A stretch of DNA of 64,000 nucleotides, taken from positions 12,203,501-12,267,500 of the forward strand of contig OW203992.1 in NCBI GenBank assembly GCA_934047225.1, read 5' to 3'. This DNA comes from Ypsolopha sequella (Eukaryota; Arthropoda; Insecta; Lepidoptera; Ypsolophidae). The translations under genes were made by a program, and so were the position numbers. A model generated the notes under the pieces. The model was not told the DNA's origin and did not search any database. It worked only from the letters and a program-made list of their open reading frames with translations. Position 1 is the first letter of the stretch. Each line of letters opens with the position of its first letter. Shown here one piece after another: positions 21,293 to 30,897 of this stretch.

Positions 21293-22393
21293 TTAGTAAT
21301 CACAAAATGAAATATTGTTTTTATCCAGAAAAAAAGAAAACATTAAAAAAAAAGTTTTTGGCCAATATTCAGTATTCCCTCCCCTTGCTCGGATAACTGC
21401 CAGCATCCTCGTATTCATCGACCTCACGAGCCTCACGATGAAATCTTGTGGAATTGCATTCCACTCCTCTTCAATTGCGATTCGCAGCTCTAGAAGCCTT
21501 GTTGGAGCAGGTACCCGGGCTCGAACCTGACGTTTCAGCTCGTCCCATAAGTGTTCTATCGGATTCAAGTCCGGATTTCGAGCTGGCCAGTCCATTGTAC
21601 GAATGCCGACGTCGCGTAGATACTGAGTCACCACATGAGCAACATGAGGCCGTGCATTATCATGCATCAACAGCATATCCTGCCCGATATATCCTGCGTA
21701 AGGTACCACATGGTCTGCGAGGATTTCAGTAATGTAGCGATGAGAAGTCAATCCATGTGTACGACCCGTCGGTTCGATGAAAACTAACGCTGTATGTGCG
21801 GTTAACGAGATGCTGCCCCAGACCATTACAGATCCTCCTCCATAAGCAACAGTTTCCTCGATGCAACACTGAGAGTAACGTTCTCCAGGGCGACTATATA
21901 CTCGCTGACGTCGATCACTTCCATGGAGACTCACCCTGGTCTCATCAGTGAAGAGTACATTACCCCACTGCTCTAACGTCCAATCCCTATGCTCTCGAGC
22001 AAATTCAAGTCGTGCTTGATGGCGGGCTACCGTTAATTCTGGGCCTGTTGCAGCTCTCCTTGGAGTCAGGCCTCGTTCAGCAAGTCTCTTTCTGACGGTA
22101 TCTGAACTTATGTCCACTTGGCGTTCGTCACGCAGATTTTGTTGGACTTGAACTGCGTTGAGGCGGCGATTTCGCCGAACAGTAAGTTGGATATAACGAT
22201 CATCTGCTGCTGATGTAGCCCTAGGTCTGCCCGTACCTGGACGGCGATCGAATACTCCAGTCTCTAGGTATCGTCTGTAAACTCGTTGCACCGAAGATCT
22301 GCTGATTCGAAATCTTCGAGCGACCTTACGTTGCGAAACGCCTAATCAAAGTAGTGCTACAGCTTGAGCTGCTTCCTGAGGTGTCGTATCCAT
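21293..22393 (-). pseudogene. Tc1-family DD34E transposase with one premature stop
   Basis: The natural start is the ATG at 22393-22391 (MDTTPQEAAQAVALL), giving 366 codons plus stop, usual for Tc1 transposases. Codon 16 is TGA (22348-22346), in frame with everything downstream; a CpG C-to-T change from CGA would explain it. After the stop the N-terminal helix-turn-helix region (SQRKVARRF...SVQRVYRRY) and a GRPR motif (about residues 55-58) are intact. Catalytic residues are present: D150 (VLFTDETR), D245 (LLMHDNARPH) and E280 (NPIEHLWDE), with 34 residues between the last two. The enzyme cuts and pastes DNA at TA sites. A GTG-initiated 332-aa frame (22291-21293) survives downstream but lacks the first DNA-binding helices. 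No frameshift is seen. Apart from the stop it looks intact. Confidence 0.92.
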
Positions 22394-22600
22394 TATTGAC
22401 CGAAAAAAGTAGCAAAACTACAAGCGTCTGAGCAAACGATGGACAAAAACTAAAGAAATTATAAGAAAATTCCGACTACCCTCATTGTAGAAAAAAAGAA
22501 CGCTAACCGCAAACTCTAGTGAAAACAGAGCAAGTCGTAAGCATTGTGTTTGTTACTTAATTACAATGTGAGTTGACGGTACTTTAGAATAAATTTATAG

Positions 22601-22728
22601 TCATTTTAATCAGCATGAAACACACCCTCTGCAAGCACAACCTTGATAGTTGTAAGCCTTATATTTTTTGAGAAAAGTAAATCAGAGCTCCGAGGTATCG
22701 GGTGGCCCGGTTTATTTGCTGTCCAGTG
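22601..22728. repeat. Right terminal inverted repeat of Tc1 element
   Basis: Mirror of 21080-21207. The segment CTTGATAGTTGTAAGCC pairs with the corresponding left block, and the outer 29 bp are identical. Confidence 0.88.
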
Positions 22729-22744
22729 TAATTGTAAATACTAA

Positions 22745-23150
22745 ATGTAACTGATGCCGACCACAACTAGTGGTCGAAATATATTTTACAACCTATAATT
22801 ATATTTTGTGTTTTAGTATATATATAATATATTTATAAAATTTTGGAAGATATATAGATAACATATTAATAACAATTAGTTATTTACCTACAAATTGTTT
22901 TCAATAATATTAATGTTTCCTGTGATTCAAATTGTTAGGTTTTTAATATAATATTTGACATTTTCTTTTTTATAATTTTGTATGTAAAGTACGTGACATG
23001 GTGGGAGTAGGTAAGTTTTTTTTTCAAATTTGTTTTTGTCTGAATTTTCGAATGTTGTTTTAGATAGATTATAATTTATAAAAAAAAGTATTTATTGGTC
23101 TAAAAATATATTTATATTTCGGCCAACTTGTGGCCGTCGTCAGTCGAATA
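22745..23150. mobile_element. Diverged foldback with CGAAATAT motifs
   Basis: CTGATGCCGACCACAACTAG plus TGGTCGAAATATATTTTA (22750-22787) is mirrored by an inverted version at about 23101-23148 (AATATATTTATATTTCGGCC, then AACTTGTGGCCGTCGTCAGT). The motif also matches the tandem unit of the 43779-44018 element. The sequence between is very AT-rich and non-coding. Confidence 0.45.
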
Positions 23151-23424
23151 TATATTTTTTAATGTTGGTTATACAGGCAAAAATCAAAATTATGAATTCA
23201 AATAAGAACATTTTCTCAACATTGCCGTATTCGCTTGAGGCGCTCGGCTTAATAATTAGATATTATTTATTTGAATAATTATCTAAATATAAATAAATAA
23301 TAAAGTAGTAAAAACGTCGTGTCTGTACACTGAATATTTTTGCGAATTTTAAATGAAACGGTTGTATAGTACTGTAATGATGCCAAAATGAAAATTTATA
23401 GAATTTTAGTCTGTCTGACTGTAT

Positions 23425-23637
23425 GTTCCGTTTTAACTCGAGAACCAATCAACGGATTTGAATGCGGTTTTCATCGGTTTTAAACGTTGGTCAACATATA
23501 TAGATATAGGCTATAGGGATGTTGATAAAATAACCCTAAAGCCGAAAACTGTAGTTTTTTTCTTACGTGCAAATAAAAAGGATATATTGATTGAAAGACA
23601 CATCCACGCAAGCGAAGCCGCAGGCAAAAGCTAGTAG
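23425..23637 (-). mobile_element. LINE 3' end
   Basis: The minus strand reads CTAGCTTTTGCCTGCGGCTT CGC ... AACCCTATAGCCTATA ... CCGTTGATTGGTTCTCGAG ... CAGACAG, the same ordered blocks as 55914-56120, 53045-53210 and 47771-48240. This is the 3' region of an abundant insect non-LTR element; no coding sequence remains. Confidence 0.6.
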
Positions 23638-23802
23638 AAAAATAAAACGACAAGTTTTTAATCTCTTTTTAACTTGTTATAGTGATGAGCAACTGCAGAT
23701 TTTCTTATTTTATTCGAATAGACTCCTCTTACATTTGCTTTGTTAAAAAATAATCTTGAAACTTAAGGTGACCGAGAAAGCCACAATTAAGGTCGGGTTT
23801 TA

Positions 23803-24010
23803 CTCACAGGCAAAAAACCAGGAGGCCCACCATGCCTGAGACCGATGGATGGCGGTATATCTATCCCTAATAGCCGGGCCTTATATGGAACAGACTGGTG
23901 ACGGGCAGCGGCGTCACTGGTGCGAGGGTTCCGACACCACGCTTATCAACCCGCCTGCCCAGTGGCAAAGTCCTGGAAAGGCTTATGTCCAGCAGTGGAT
24001 GAACTAGGCT
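23803..24010 (+). pseudogene. Non-LTR ORF2 C-terminus remnant, copy 2
   Basis: Matches 7640-7900 with substitutions and about 40 bases missing before QWQSPGKAYVQQWMN, where the frame ends in TAG. The shared part begins abruptly at CTCACAGGCAAAAAACCAGG in both copies. Confidence 0.55.
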
Positions 24011-25060
24011 GATGGATTTACTCAGATACTACGTTATTAAAAATATAAATATATATAATGACATACTACAGAGTATGTGGAATGATGTGCATTTTTAAAT
24101 TTCATCTATAATTTAACAAAATAAATACTAAAACGGGGTCCAATTTAATACTAAGGTCCGATTTAATTAATTAAGTATGCAAAGAAACAAATTGAAACTT
24201 AGTCAAATTGACGAAATTATAAGAACAAATGAGTTTCATTGTATTTTTCCATTGTCCGCGGATGTCCCTTCAATACCACATGATGGTAAGTAACGGGTTA
24301 AGGCCCCTCAATTATAAAACGAACATTTTGTTTAATTCATACCGTTAGTAATTACGTTATTAAAAATCCAAAAAAAATATATATTATAAACGAGGATATA
24401 CTTAAGTAACTTGTCGTTCTGAAAACGTAATTTAATTAACTTCGCTCGATAGAAAAAAATCGCAAAGTCGGCTATGCAACATTTCGCACACAAGCGCCTC
24501 TAGTGCCGATTTGTGGCACTAAAATTCATTTGCGGGGAAGCGCGGGGGAAATCTCAATTTCTCAGCGGCCTGGGCCAAGCCTTAATAAATGTTCGGATAG
24601 ACGAGTATTCGTCAAACGACTCTGTGAGAAGTGTGACATGGCGCCCCACCGAACGCGCTTGCTCGTCTTAATAACAAAAGTCATAATTCAAAAGCAGCCA
24701 TGATATAAATTCAAAATTTCTATTTTTTATAATTCATTTTAGTTTTTTTTTTGGTATTTGGAGGATGTTTTTGGGATTGCGACTTATAAGCTCTCTAAAA
24801 TGTATGGTAGCATATTATTTGAAATCTTTTATATATATTATTGTAAAAATAATATAAAGGATTTTCTGACCGAGAAAGATAATGGGACTGGAGGACTTAG
24901 TCGTGCTAAGTTTTTTGCCCTTCTTTTTTATTTAATTACGAATTACTTTAGTAAGTAGGAATCTAACAATTTAGTTGGCTCATAAAAAAAAAACTTTCAC
25001 AATTTCAAATTTCGAAAAAACATTGAAACACAAATGTTTGATGATTCTTGTCTATTTTTT
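24011..25060. other. No gene seen; GC-richer repeat-like block
   Basis: The block at about 24500-24660 is GC-richer. Its part GACGAGTATTCGTC...AAGTGTGACATG resembles 40820-40865 (GACGAGCATTCGTC...AAGTGTGACATT), suggesting a diverged dispersed repeat. The rest is AT-rich. Confidence 0.3.
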
Positions 25061-25270
25061 CAGAACTATAAAAAACAGAGACTGAATAACCCAAAAAATA
25101 CGTTAAATTTTTGTTACGGTATGACGTCATACCGTAAAATATGGGTAGCGTAATGTATTGGTACCATTATATATTCTCAGGACTATAAAATCAGCGAGTG
25201 AATAGCCCAAAAAGAAAGGTACATTTTTGTTACGGTATGACGTAACATATATGGGTAGCGTAATATATTA
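25061..25270. repeat. Two-copy tandem duplication, period 117 bp
   Basis: Unit 1 starts CAGAACTATAAAAAACAGAG (25061) and unit 2 CAGGACTATAAAATCAGCGA (25178). Both contain TTTTTGTTACGGTATGACGT and ATGGGTAGCGTAAT. Unit 1 keeps a perfect palindrome that unit 2 has lost. Confidence 0.75.
25114..25137. promoter_or_regulatory. 24 bp perfect palindrome centred on a CRE site
   Basis: TTACGGTATGACGT followed by its own reverse complement; the centre TGACGTCA is the consensus binding site for CREB/ATF-type bZIP factors. A regulatory role is inference; it could equally be a palindromic remnant. Confidence 0.4.
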
Positions 25271-25899
25271 GTTATACTAAGCAGCATTTAGTCAAGCATC
25301 CCTTGGCTGCATTCAGACCGTGCTAAGTGCCAGCCTCTATTCCGTTTGTTTCCTCAACACATTATTTTGCTACTTTGAAACGCTACATTACCGCAATTAG
25401 GTTAGCAAAACACACGGGATAATTTATTATCTTGTAGTCTTTTTATGGGAAGTAAAGCATAATATAGTTGTAGTTATCGATGGTAATATTTGTAGGTATT
25501 ATCATTATCTGTGGTATTATACAGCTTTTAAATGTTTTTTTTAAATGTCTATGTTTAAAAACCGAAAATTTAAAAAGTTTTGTAATGGTGGCAAAGTGAG
25601 TGCATTGTGGCGCATAATTGTTTTATAAATACTTTAAAAAATTTGTTTGAAAAAAGTAGCGTCGGTTGTAGTGTGGAGACAAATAATTTAAAAGAAGTGT
25701 CCGATTTGGTCATAGAAAACCAGCTTTTAGCTAAAGCGAAGGAAAGTTATAACCGAGTTTATGTGTTGTTTCTATTAAATTACTGTTCTTTTACAAACGC
25801 ATTTTTTAATTGCCTCACATTGCTTGAGAAAAGCACTATATTCGGCAAATTCTAAAATGCCGGTTGTTTATAAAATGATTTCGTTATTTTCTAAAAAGC
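25271..25899. other. No confident gene
   Basis: The frame 25607-25855 (NNLKEVSDLVIENQLLAKAK) looks mildly protein-like, but it has stops just upstream, no recognised motif and AT-rich composition. Left unassigned. Confidence 0.25.
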
Positions 25900-26036
25900 G
25901 GATATTGAAAGTCTTTCACCAAAAAACGAAAAATAGGTGCGACGGCGAGCGGAGCGAAGAGGAGCGTGTTAGGTTTACGTGTAATTACACATTGGGAGCC
26001 GAGCGAAGCGGAGCGGAACAAGACGACCCTCAATAG
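25900..26036 (+). repeat. GAGCGAAGCGGAGC-type dispersed repeat, copy C
   Basis: TTTCACCAAAAAACGAAAAA, GGTGCGACGGCGAGCGGAGC, GGAGCGTGTTAGGTTT and GGGAGCCGAGCGAAGCGGAG are present in order. Copy D begins about 225 bp downstream in the same orientation. Confidence 0.65.
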
Positions 26037-26261
26037 TTTTAACAGAACTACTATATGCCGACGCAAATTATAAAATGCAAAATTCTATTACCTATATGAC
26101 GAAGATTCGTCAAATAGCAAAATAGCGAGCGATTAGAAACTGACAACGCCGTTTGCAAAATGTCAAATTTTACTATTGTCTGCGACATATGTATGTATTA
26201 CAAACTTTATATTATGTCATATGTAGGTATGTCTTGCGCAGACCGTAAAACTGGGGAGATC

Positions 26262-26376
26262 GTAAAGTATGAAATCGAAAAAATTTCACCTAAAGTCAAA
26301 AATAGCGGAGCGTATTTGGTTTACGGTTGGGGAGCCGAGCGAAGCGGAGCGGAGCAAGGCAACCCTCCAAGTTTTA
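26262..26376 (+). repeat. GAGCGAAGCGGAGC-type dispersed repeat, copy D
   Basis: GTAAAGTATGAAATCGAAAA, TTTCACCTAAAGTCAAAAAT, then a roughly 25 bp deletion of the middle block and GGGGAGCCGAGCGAAGCGGA. Confidence 0.65.
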
Positions 26377-26493
26377 ACAGAAATATGATACTCACAATTC
26401 TACAATCTGTCGACGACGTATACACATAACTAAATTAGATACCTGCCGCTATGTCACCTTTGTATTTAACATCTTTGCAATCTCTCTAGGTAC

Positions 26494-26545
26494 GTGGAGA
26501 TTACATGAAGGTACACACTTGCAGTACTACATTAGCGGTCTCCAC
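26494..26545 (-). mobile_element. Short hairpin element, copy 3, internally deleted
   Basis: GTGGAGATTACATGAAGGTA then CACACTTGCAGTACTA aligns with the reverse complement of the 3447-3550 element, then jumps to the opposite end (GGTCTCCAC). About half the length is missing. Confidence 0.5.
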
Positions 26546-27871
26546 TGAACAGATAGTATGTGACTATACATTTATTTTCTTAAAAACAAAATCAAGACAA
26601 AGATAGTCCGCTATAGAAATGTTCCGAATGTATAAGCACATTATATACTTTTTTAGAAGACTGCCGGAAAACAGAAAAGGAAAAACCTAACACAATAAGA
26701 ACAATCCACAAAAGTCAGCGACACGAGTTAGGTTTTAGTTCTGCCGGAAGCGGCGAGGGCGACACATGGCCAGAGATTACTCTCTGAGACTGTTCTCTGT
26801 CTCTACCGCAGCCCCGCCGCATATTTTTACTAGTGTCCGACCGAAGCCTCGGCTTCAGTTCTAACTGTCTTCGGTCAAAAAAAGCTCTTTTGGCCAAATA
26901 TTCAGAGTAAACTTTTTGCTATATTATCACAACTCTAATCGTGTATTTCCTATCTCTTTACTGGAATAAATGGTAGAGAAAAATGTAATAAAAATAAGAA
27001 AAGAGAAAAAACAAAAGAAAAGACGTGTTTGCTAAGTTTTTTGCCCACCTTGCGTTTCTTGGCTATAAGTGTTGTAATTAGGCATGCAATTATTTATGTA
27101 ACTACAGCCAAATATGTATGTAATATGTCTGTATAGGTAATGTAATGTAACCAGTTTGTGTTAAGTGTATTTATAGATGTCTATGATCTCTACCGTATAT
27201 ACCACCTAAATATATACATATTTCAGTGGTGGATGATAAATTTATATTTAATAATAATAAATAATAATACATTTATTGTATATATGTCTTTGGGACTCGC
27301 TCCGCTTGCCGTCGGATCCATTTTTGACTTTTGTCAAACCTATCTTTACGACGTGATATAGAAAATCTGATTCAGATTCGGATTGAGCACAAAATTTTCT
27401 ATGACAATAAATTATTATTAAGAAAAAAAAAACGTACTTTTATTGACTAGTGTTTTATTTCTTCCTATTAAATGAGTAAAAACCATGTAGCAATCAAAGT
27501 CTATTTAGAGTATTTTCTATACTTCTAAGATATTAAAGCATAGACTCATACTTAAGTGCCGGCTACGGCTTCGGACAAACTCATAAAATCGACCTTCGAA
27601 CGGACATAAGTTTTCAGTTAGTAGCGACCTACACGAAAACATCTTTCTTTACTTGTGTATTGCGGATTTGATACACGTACCAAACAGGAAATAAGATAAA
27701 AACCTTGGCACTAATTCTTATTAAGAGACATTACACTCGTTTTCTTTGTCACATAAAGATGACCATAATGTAGGTACCCTGCCTTATATTAATAAAAGTG
27801 GTAAACACGACTGAGAAAAACAAATCAAGGCTTGTGGTATCTTTTAATAATATTGAGAAAACACGCGTCTT
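26546..27871. other. No gene seen
   Basis: The block at 26745-26895 is GC-richer but has no conserved frame. At 27290-27342 a fragment (CTCGCTCCGCTTGCCGTCG...TTTTTGACTTTT) resembles the minus strand of the GAGCGAAGCGGAGC repeat. The rest is AT-rich. Confidence 0.35.
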
Positions 27872-28025
27872 ATTTCATACATACATACAAATGCTTACGC
27901 CTGTCTCTCAGAAGGGTAGGCAGACACCACAGATTTCCATCTGCTACGATCCGGACACACCTCTTTCGCATCTTCCACATCCATCAATCTAGTCGTACAA
28001 ACTTCTATTCCGGGTACTTCTGATG
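27872..28025 (-). pseudogene. RTE-like LINE ORF2 C-terminus, copy 1
   Basis: The minus strand reads RLMDVEDAKEVCPDRSRWKS then VVSAYPSERQA and TAA (27897-27895). The DR..W..VV end followed by a TGTATGTATG tail is typical of RTE-clade elements in Lepidoptera (from memory). A second copy with a stop in the motif is at 60640-60790. Confidence 0.55.
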
Positions 28026-28454
28026 TTGCCCTTCTTCAGTTTTGTATTTCAATCAAAGCATATTGATATTATTTTTTAAAGATTTAAAAAATTTTAGAAC
28101 ATTTCTAAATCTAATCCGTTTGTAGTTTGAACAAACACTTCAAAAAGCTAAACTAGCTCCATAAATTTTGAGATATGCTACGGAGAAGCAGACGGATACT
28201 AAGATCTTGCTTTTTTATGGAATCCTATAAAATAATACATATATTTTATGATTTGTGCTTTGGAAAGCGAACAGGAGAAAGCTTTCTGCTCGTACGAATA
28301 GCGGATAGCGTACTCTAGCGGCTCAGAAAGTACCGCTTTTATTATGAAATCGGGACAAACAGACAAATAAAAAGGCGGTCAAGCACAACACTTTAAATTA
28401 TTGAAAAAATTTCGTGTTTCAAACATTTCCACCAACATAAGTGTAGTTCATGGT

Positions 28455-28770
28455 TTTTAGGGTTCCGTATCCAAAGGGCAAAACGGTGCCCTATTAATAT
28501 CACTCTGCTGTCTGTCCGTCCGTATGTCACGGGACTCTATCTTGTAGATGGAACGAGTTACAGACCTGAAATTTAGATATTTCGTGGAAAATGTTCAGAG
28601 GGTCAGGAAAAAGGAGCAGAAAAAAATCAATTGTTTTCTAAACGTGTTTTCCCATTGTTTGAGTACAAATATATATATTTTTCATTTTTTATTTTTTATT
28701 TTTCAAAGGGTTCCAAACGAGACACTGTTCCCAAGTCTCCGCTGCCCGTCCGTCTGTCGCATGGGTCTAC
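28455..28770 (-). mobile_element. Lepidopteran dispersed repeat, diverged
   Basis: TTTTTAGGGTTCCGTATCCA, GGGCAAAACGGTGCCC, then CTGTCTGTCCGTCCGTATGT and CACGGGACTCTATCTTGTAG. A second GGGTTCC...CCCGTCCGTCTGTCGC block at 28707-28762 may be a duplicate or a second copy. Confidence 0.5.
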
Positions 28771-29388
28771 AGGTGATCAGTCGAATTTTTCAATGGCCTC
28801 TTTATTTTGTTTGTTTGTATAAATTCTTTATAAACATATAATTAACAAGTTCAGCACAAAATATATGGCACAGAATGAATGAATAAATTAATGAATTTTA
28901 TTTCAGAAAGAAAAGTACATCGAAGTATTTTTACATGATACCTTATCATTATCATATTACTTAGGACTATCTTAACTTATGTGTATACATTGAATTTGCT
29001 TAATTACAGGTATAACGATCTATGTAGCATGTATAAATTTGGAATATGACATTAAACATACAACTTAAAATCAAAAGTGTTTAAATATAACCTAAATAAT
29101 ATAATAAAAGAACATTAATGCACATAAATTATCAACGGGTAACAGGGGTCGAAAGCTCCAAACCGTGCTAGTCAAAAACTGTTTGACGGTCGAGTAGTTC
29201 GCCGTCACAGTCACACACAGTCAGTTCGAACCACAGAACATTTAAATCAAATAGAAAGGCTAAGTGGGCGTGTCACGCGCGCCACAACTACTGTTGAACA
29301 TCAATACTTAGACCGAAACACGCGATCGCTGCCCATAGTCGCACGCGAACCGTGACTCTGTGAACAGCTCTGCCTAATCTAAAGAGAA
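28771..29388. other. Upstream region of THAP-like exon
   Basis: The AT-rich first part gives way at about 29150-29390 to a GC-richer stretch with CAGTCACACACAGTC, GTGGGCGTGTCACGCGCGCC and ACACGCGATCG. This would suit a promoter or 5' untranslated region of the frame at 29389, but no TATA or initiator motif is decisive. Confidence 0.3.
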
Positions 29389-29469
29389 ATGCCGTCTTGT
29401 GCAATAATTACTTGCAGAATCACGAATAAGAAAGCAAACCGGAAAAATTTAGATATTTCCTTTTACCTG
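29389..29469 (+). CDS. Candidate first exon of a THAP-domain protein
   Basis: An ATG opens a 27-codon frame starting MPSCAIITC, rich in Lys/Arg/Asn in the middle and ending DISFYL before TAA. THAP zinc fingers start at the N-terminus with M-P-x-x-C...C, about 20 residues before a G-[IV]-S-F-[HY]-x-F-P motif. Here both cysteines (C4, C9) and the ISFY motif are at the expected spacing. THAP genes commonly have an intron just before FP, and here a GT donor (CT|GTAATT, 29468/29469) lies exactly at that point, so the in-frame TAA would be intronic. The remaining zinc ligands (C..H) and the W and P residues would be in a later exon that I could not locate downstream. It may be a host gene exon or the first exon of a P-element-like THAP transposon. 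Confidence 0.45.
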
Positions 29470-29721
29470 TAATTATAAAAACTTTGTATAATATGAGAAT
29501 TTTAGATAAATAACTAATTTACTCATGGTGACGACAAAAATATACATTACCGGCAATGTACGCTCACAATTTTGGCTAAGATGTAGTAAAAAAGTAATGT
29601 ATGCTCTCCCTACTTGTCAAACTTGCTCGCTAGTGTTGTGCCGTATCGTGGTGTCACACAATCGATAGACGTTTTTTATTCCTTGAGCGATATTCTTAAA
29701 TTAAGATTTAAGATAAAACTT

Positions 29722-30641
29722 TTATAACAGTCGAGAAACCGTTGTCAGTTACCCCAAAATCGACCGGATAACTGTACAAGCAAGGAGAAAAGTTTTTATA
29801 TAAAATGTATGAGAAAATATTTAAAAGTGAATAAGTGTGCGTTTATTTCCTCAACGGTGTAATTCTTGGCTATGCATAAATACATATTTTTCAAAATACA
29901 TGAGATATGTGTACTGTCGAGAACAAAAGTATTCGTGTGAAATGTGTGAAAAAAAATGAGTGTTAAAGCGTGTTTTAATTACTCTACTATGTAATTCTAA
30001 GCTACGTATATGTATTTCTGAAAACATTTATCAAAATATATAGGGTAAAATGTACAGTCGAAGTCAAAAGCTTTGGGATAAAATATTTTAAAATGTATGA
30101 GTGTATGATTATTTAATCTATAGGGTAATTCTAAGCTTTGCACATGTCCAATTGGTTATTTATCAAGGTATAGGGAATCTGTATAGTCGAGGAAAAAAAT
30201 TTTTGCTAAAATATTTAAAAGTATATAAATGTGTGTTTAATTATCCAACAGGGTATTTAAAGTATTTAATCATATGCTTAGCTTAGAATTACCATATAGA
30301 GTAAATAAACAGACACTTATACACTTTTTAGACATACATATGCATAGCTTAGAATTACGTTGTAGAGTAAATAAAATACACTTTTACACTTTCAAATGTT
30401 TTTTCATATATTTCACCCGAAAATTTTTGTTCTCGACTGTACAAATATATCATAGATATTGAAAAATAAGTATTTATACTTATGCATAGCTTAGAATTAC
30501 ACCGTAGAGTAAATACACACACACTTGTATGGTTTTAAATATTTTCTCATACATTTTATATGAAAACTTTTCTCCTTTATTGTACAGTTACCCGATCGAT
30601 TTTATAGTAACTGTTAACGGTTCTCGAATGTTATTATAACA
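29722..30641. mobile_element. Foldback-type element with tandem-unit arms
   Basis: A 920 bp inverted structure with its centre near 30265. Outer ends CGAGAAACCGTTGTCAGTTA and TAACTGTTAACGGTTCTCG are inverted with few mismatches. Each arm is a series of about 130-143 bp units. Left-arm units begin near 29770, 29913, 30052 and 30181 (ACTGTCGAG, ACAGTCGAAG, ATAGTCGAGG), and most carry GTAATTCTAAGCTA about 90 bp in. The right arm holds the inverted TAGCTTAGAATTAC near 30275, 30345 and 30485. Arms made of tandem subrepeats are the hallmark of Foldback/Galileo-type elements. No transposase is present. Confidence 0.7.
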
Positions 30642-30800
30642 CCTATTTTATGTCACCTAACACAAGTGTATTGGTAGTATGGACCAAAACGCCCATTCTC
30701 CTTTGAAATGGGATTTTCCATAAGAGTGTTTATGAAAAATCCAATTATTTTGAAGCTACCATAATATAATTTAAAATACGTTAAATCTTAATATATTCGT

Positions 30801-30897
30801 CGGTGAAACGCGGGTGTACCGAATGTGGACTGTAACTTGCATTTCACAGTTCACACTCGGAATACCTCTGATACCCCCTCGGGGATTCATGTCGTGA
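30801..30897 (+). mobile_element. SINE 3' half
   Basis: CGGTGAAACGCGGGTGTACC, GTGGACTGTAACTTGCATTT and ATACCCCCTCGGGGATTCAT match the 3' half of the tRNA-derived SINE at 51131-51428, in the opposite orientation to that copy. 5'-truncated. Confidence 0.7.

Larger units (their letters stand above)
21080..22728 (-). mobile_element. Tc1-type DNA transposon, nearly complete
   Basis: The element begins CACTGGACAGCAAATAAACC and ends with its exact complement; the outermost 29 bp are identical and imperfect pairing continues to about 128 bp (21080-21207 and 22601-22728). TA dinucleotides flank both ends (21078-21079 and 22729-22730), as expected for Tc1/mariner insertion. The single coding region is on the minus strand. 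Its interior is much less AT-rich than the surroundings, which fits a recent arrival. It is the youngest-looking mobile element in the window. Confidence 0.93.

Noticed and set aside
22291..22291. GTG as the transposase start
   Set aside because: The family N-terminus continues upstream in the same frame to an ATG at 22393; the GTG is only the first permitted start after a nonsense codon.
25607..25855. 82-aa ORF with plausible amino-acid composition
   Set aside because: Stops immediately upstream, no domain and strongly AT-biased codons. It could be an exon, but nothing supports it.
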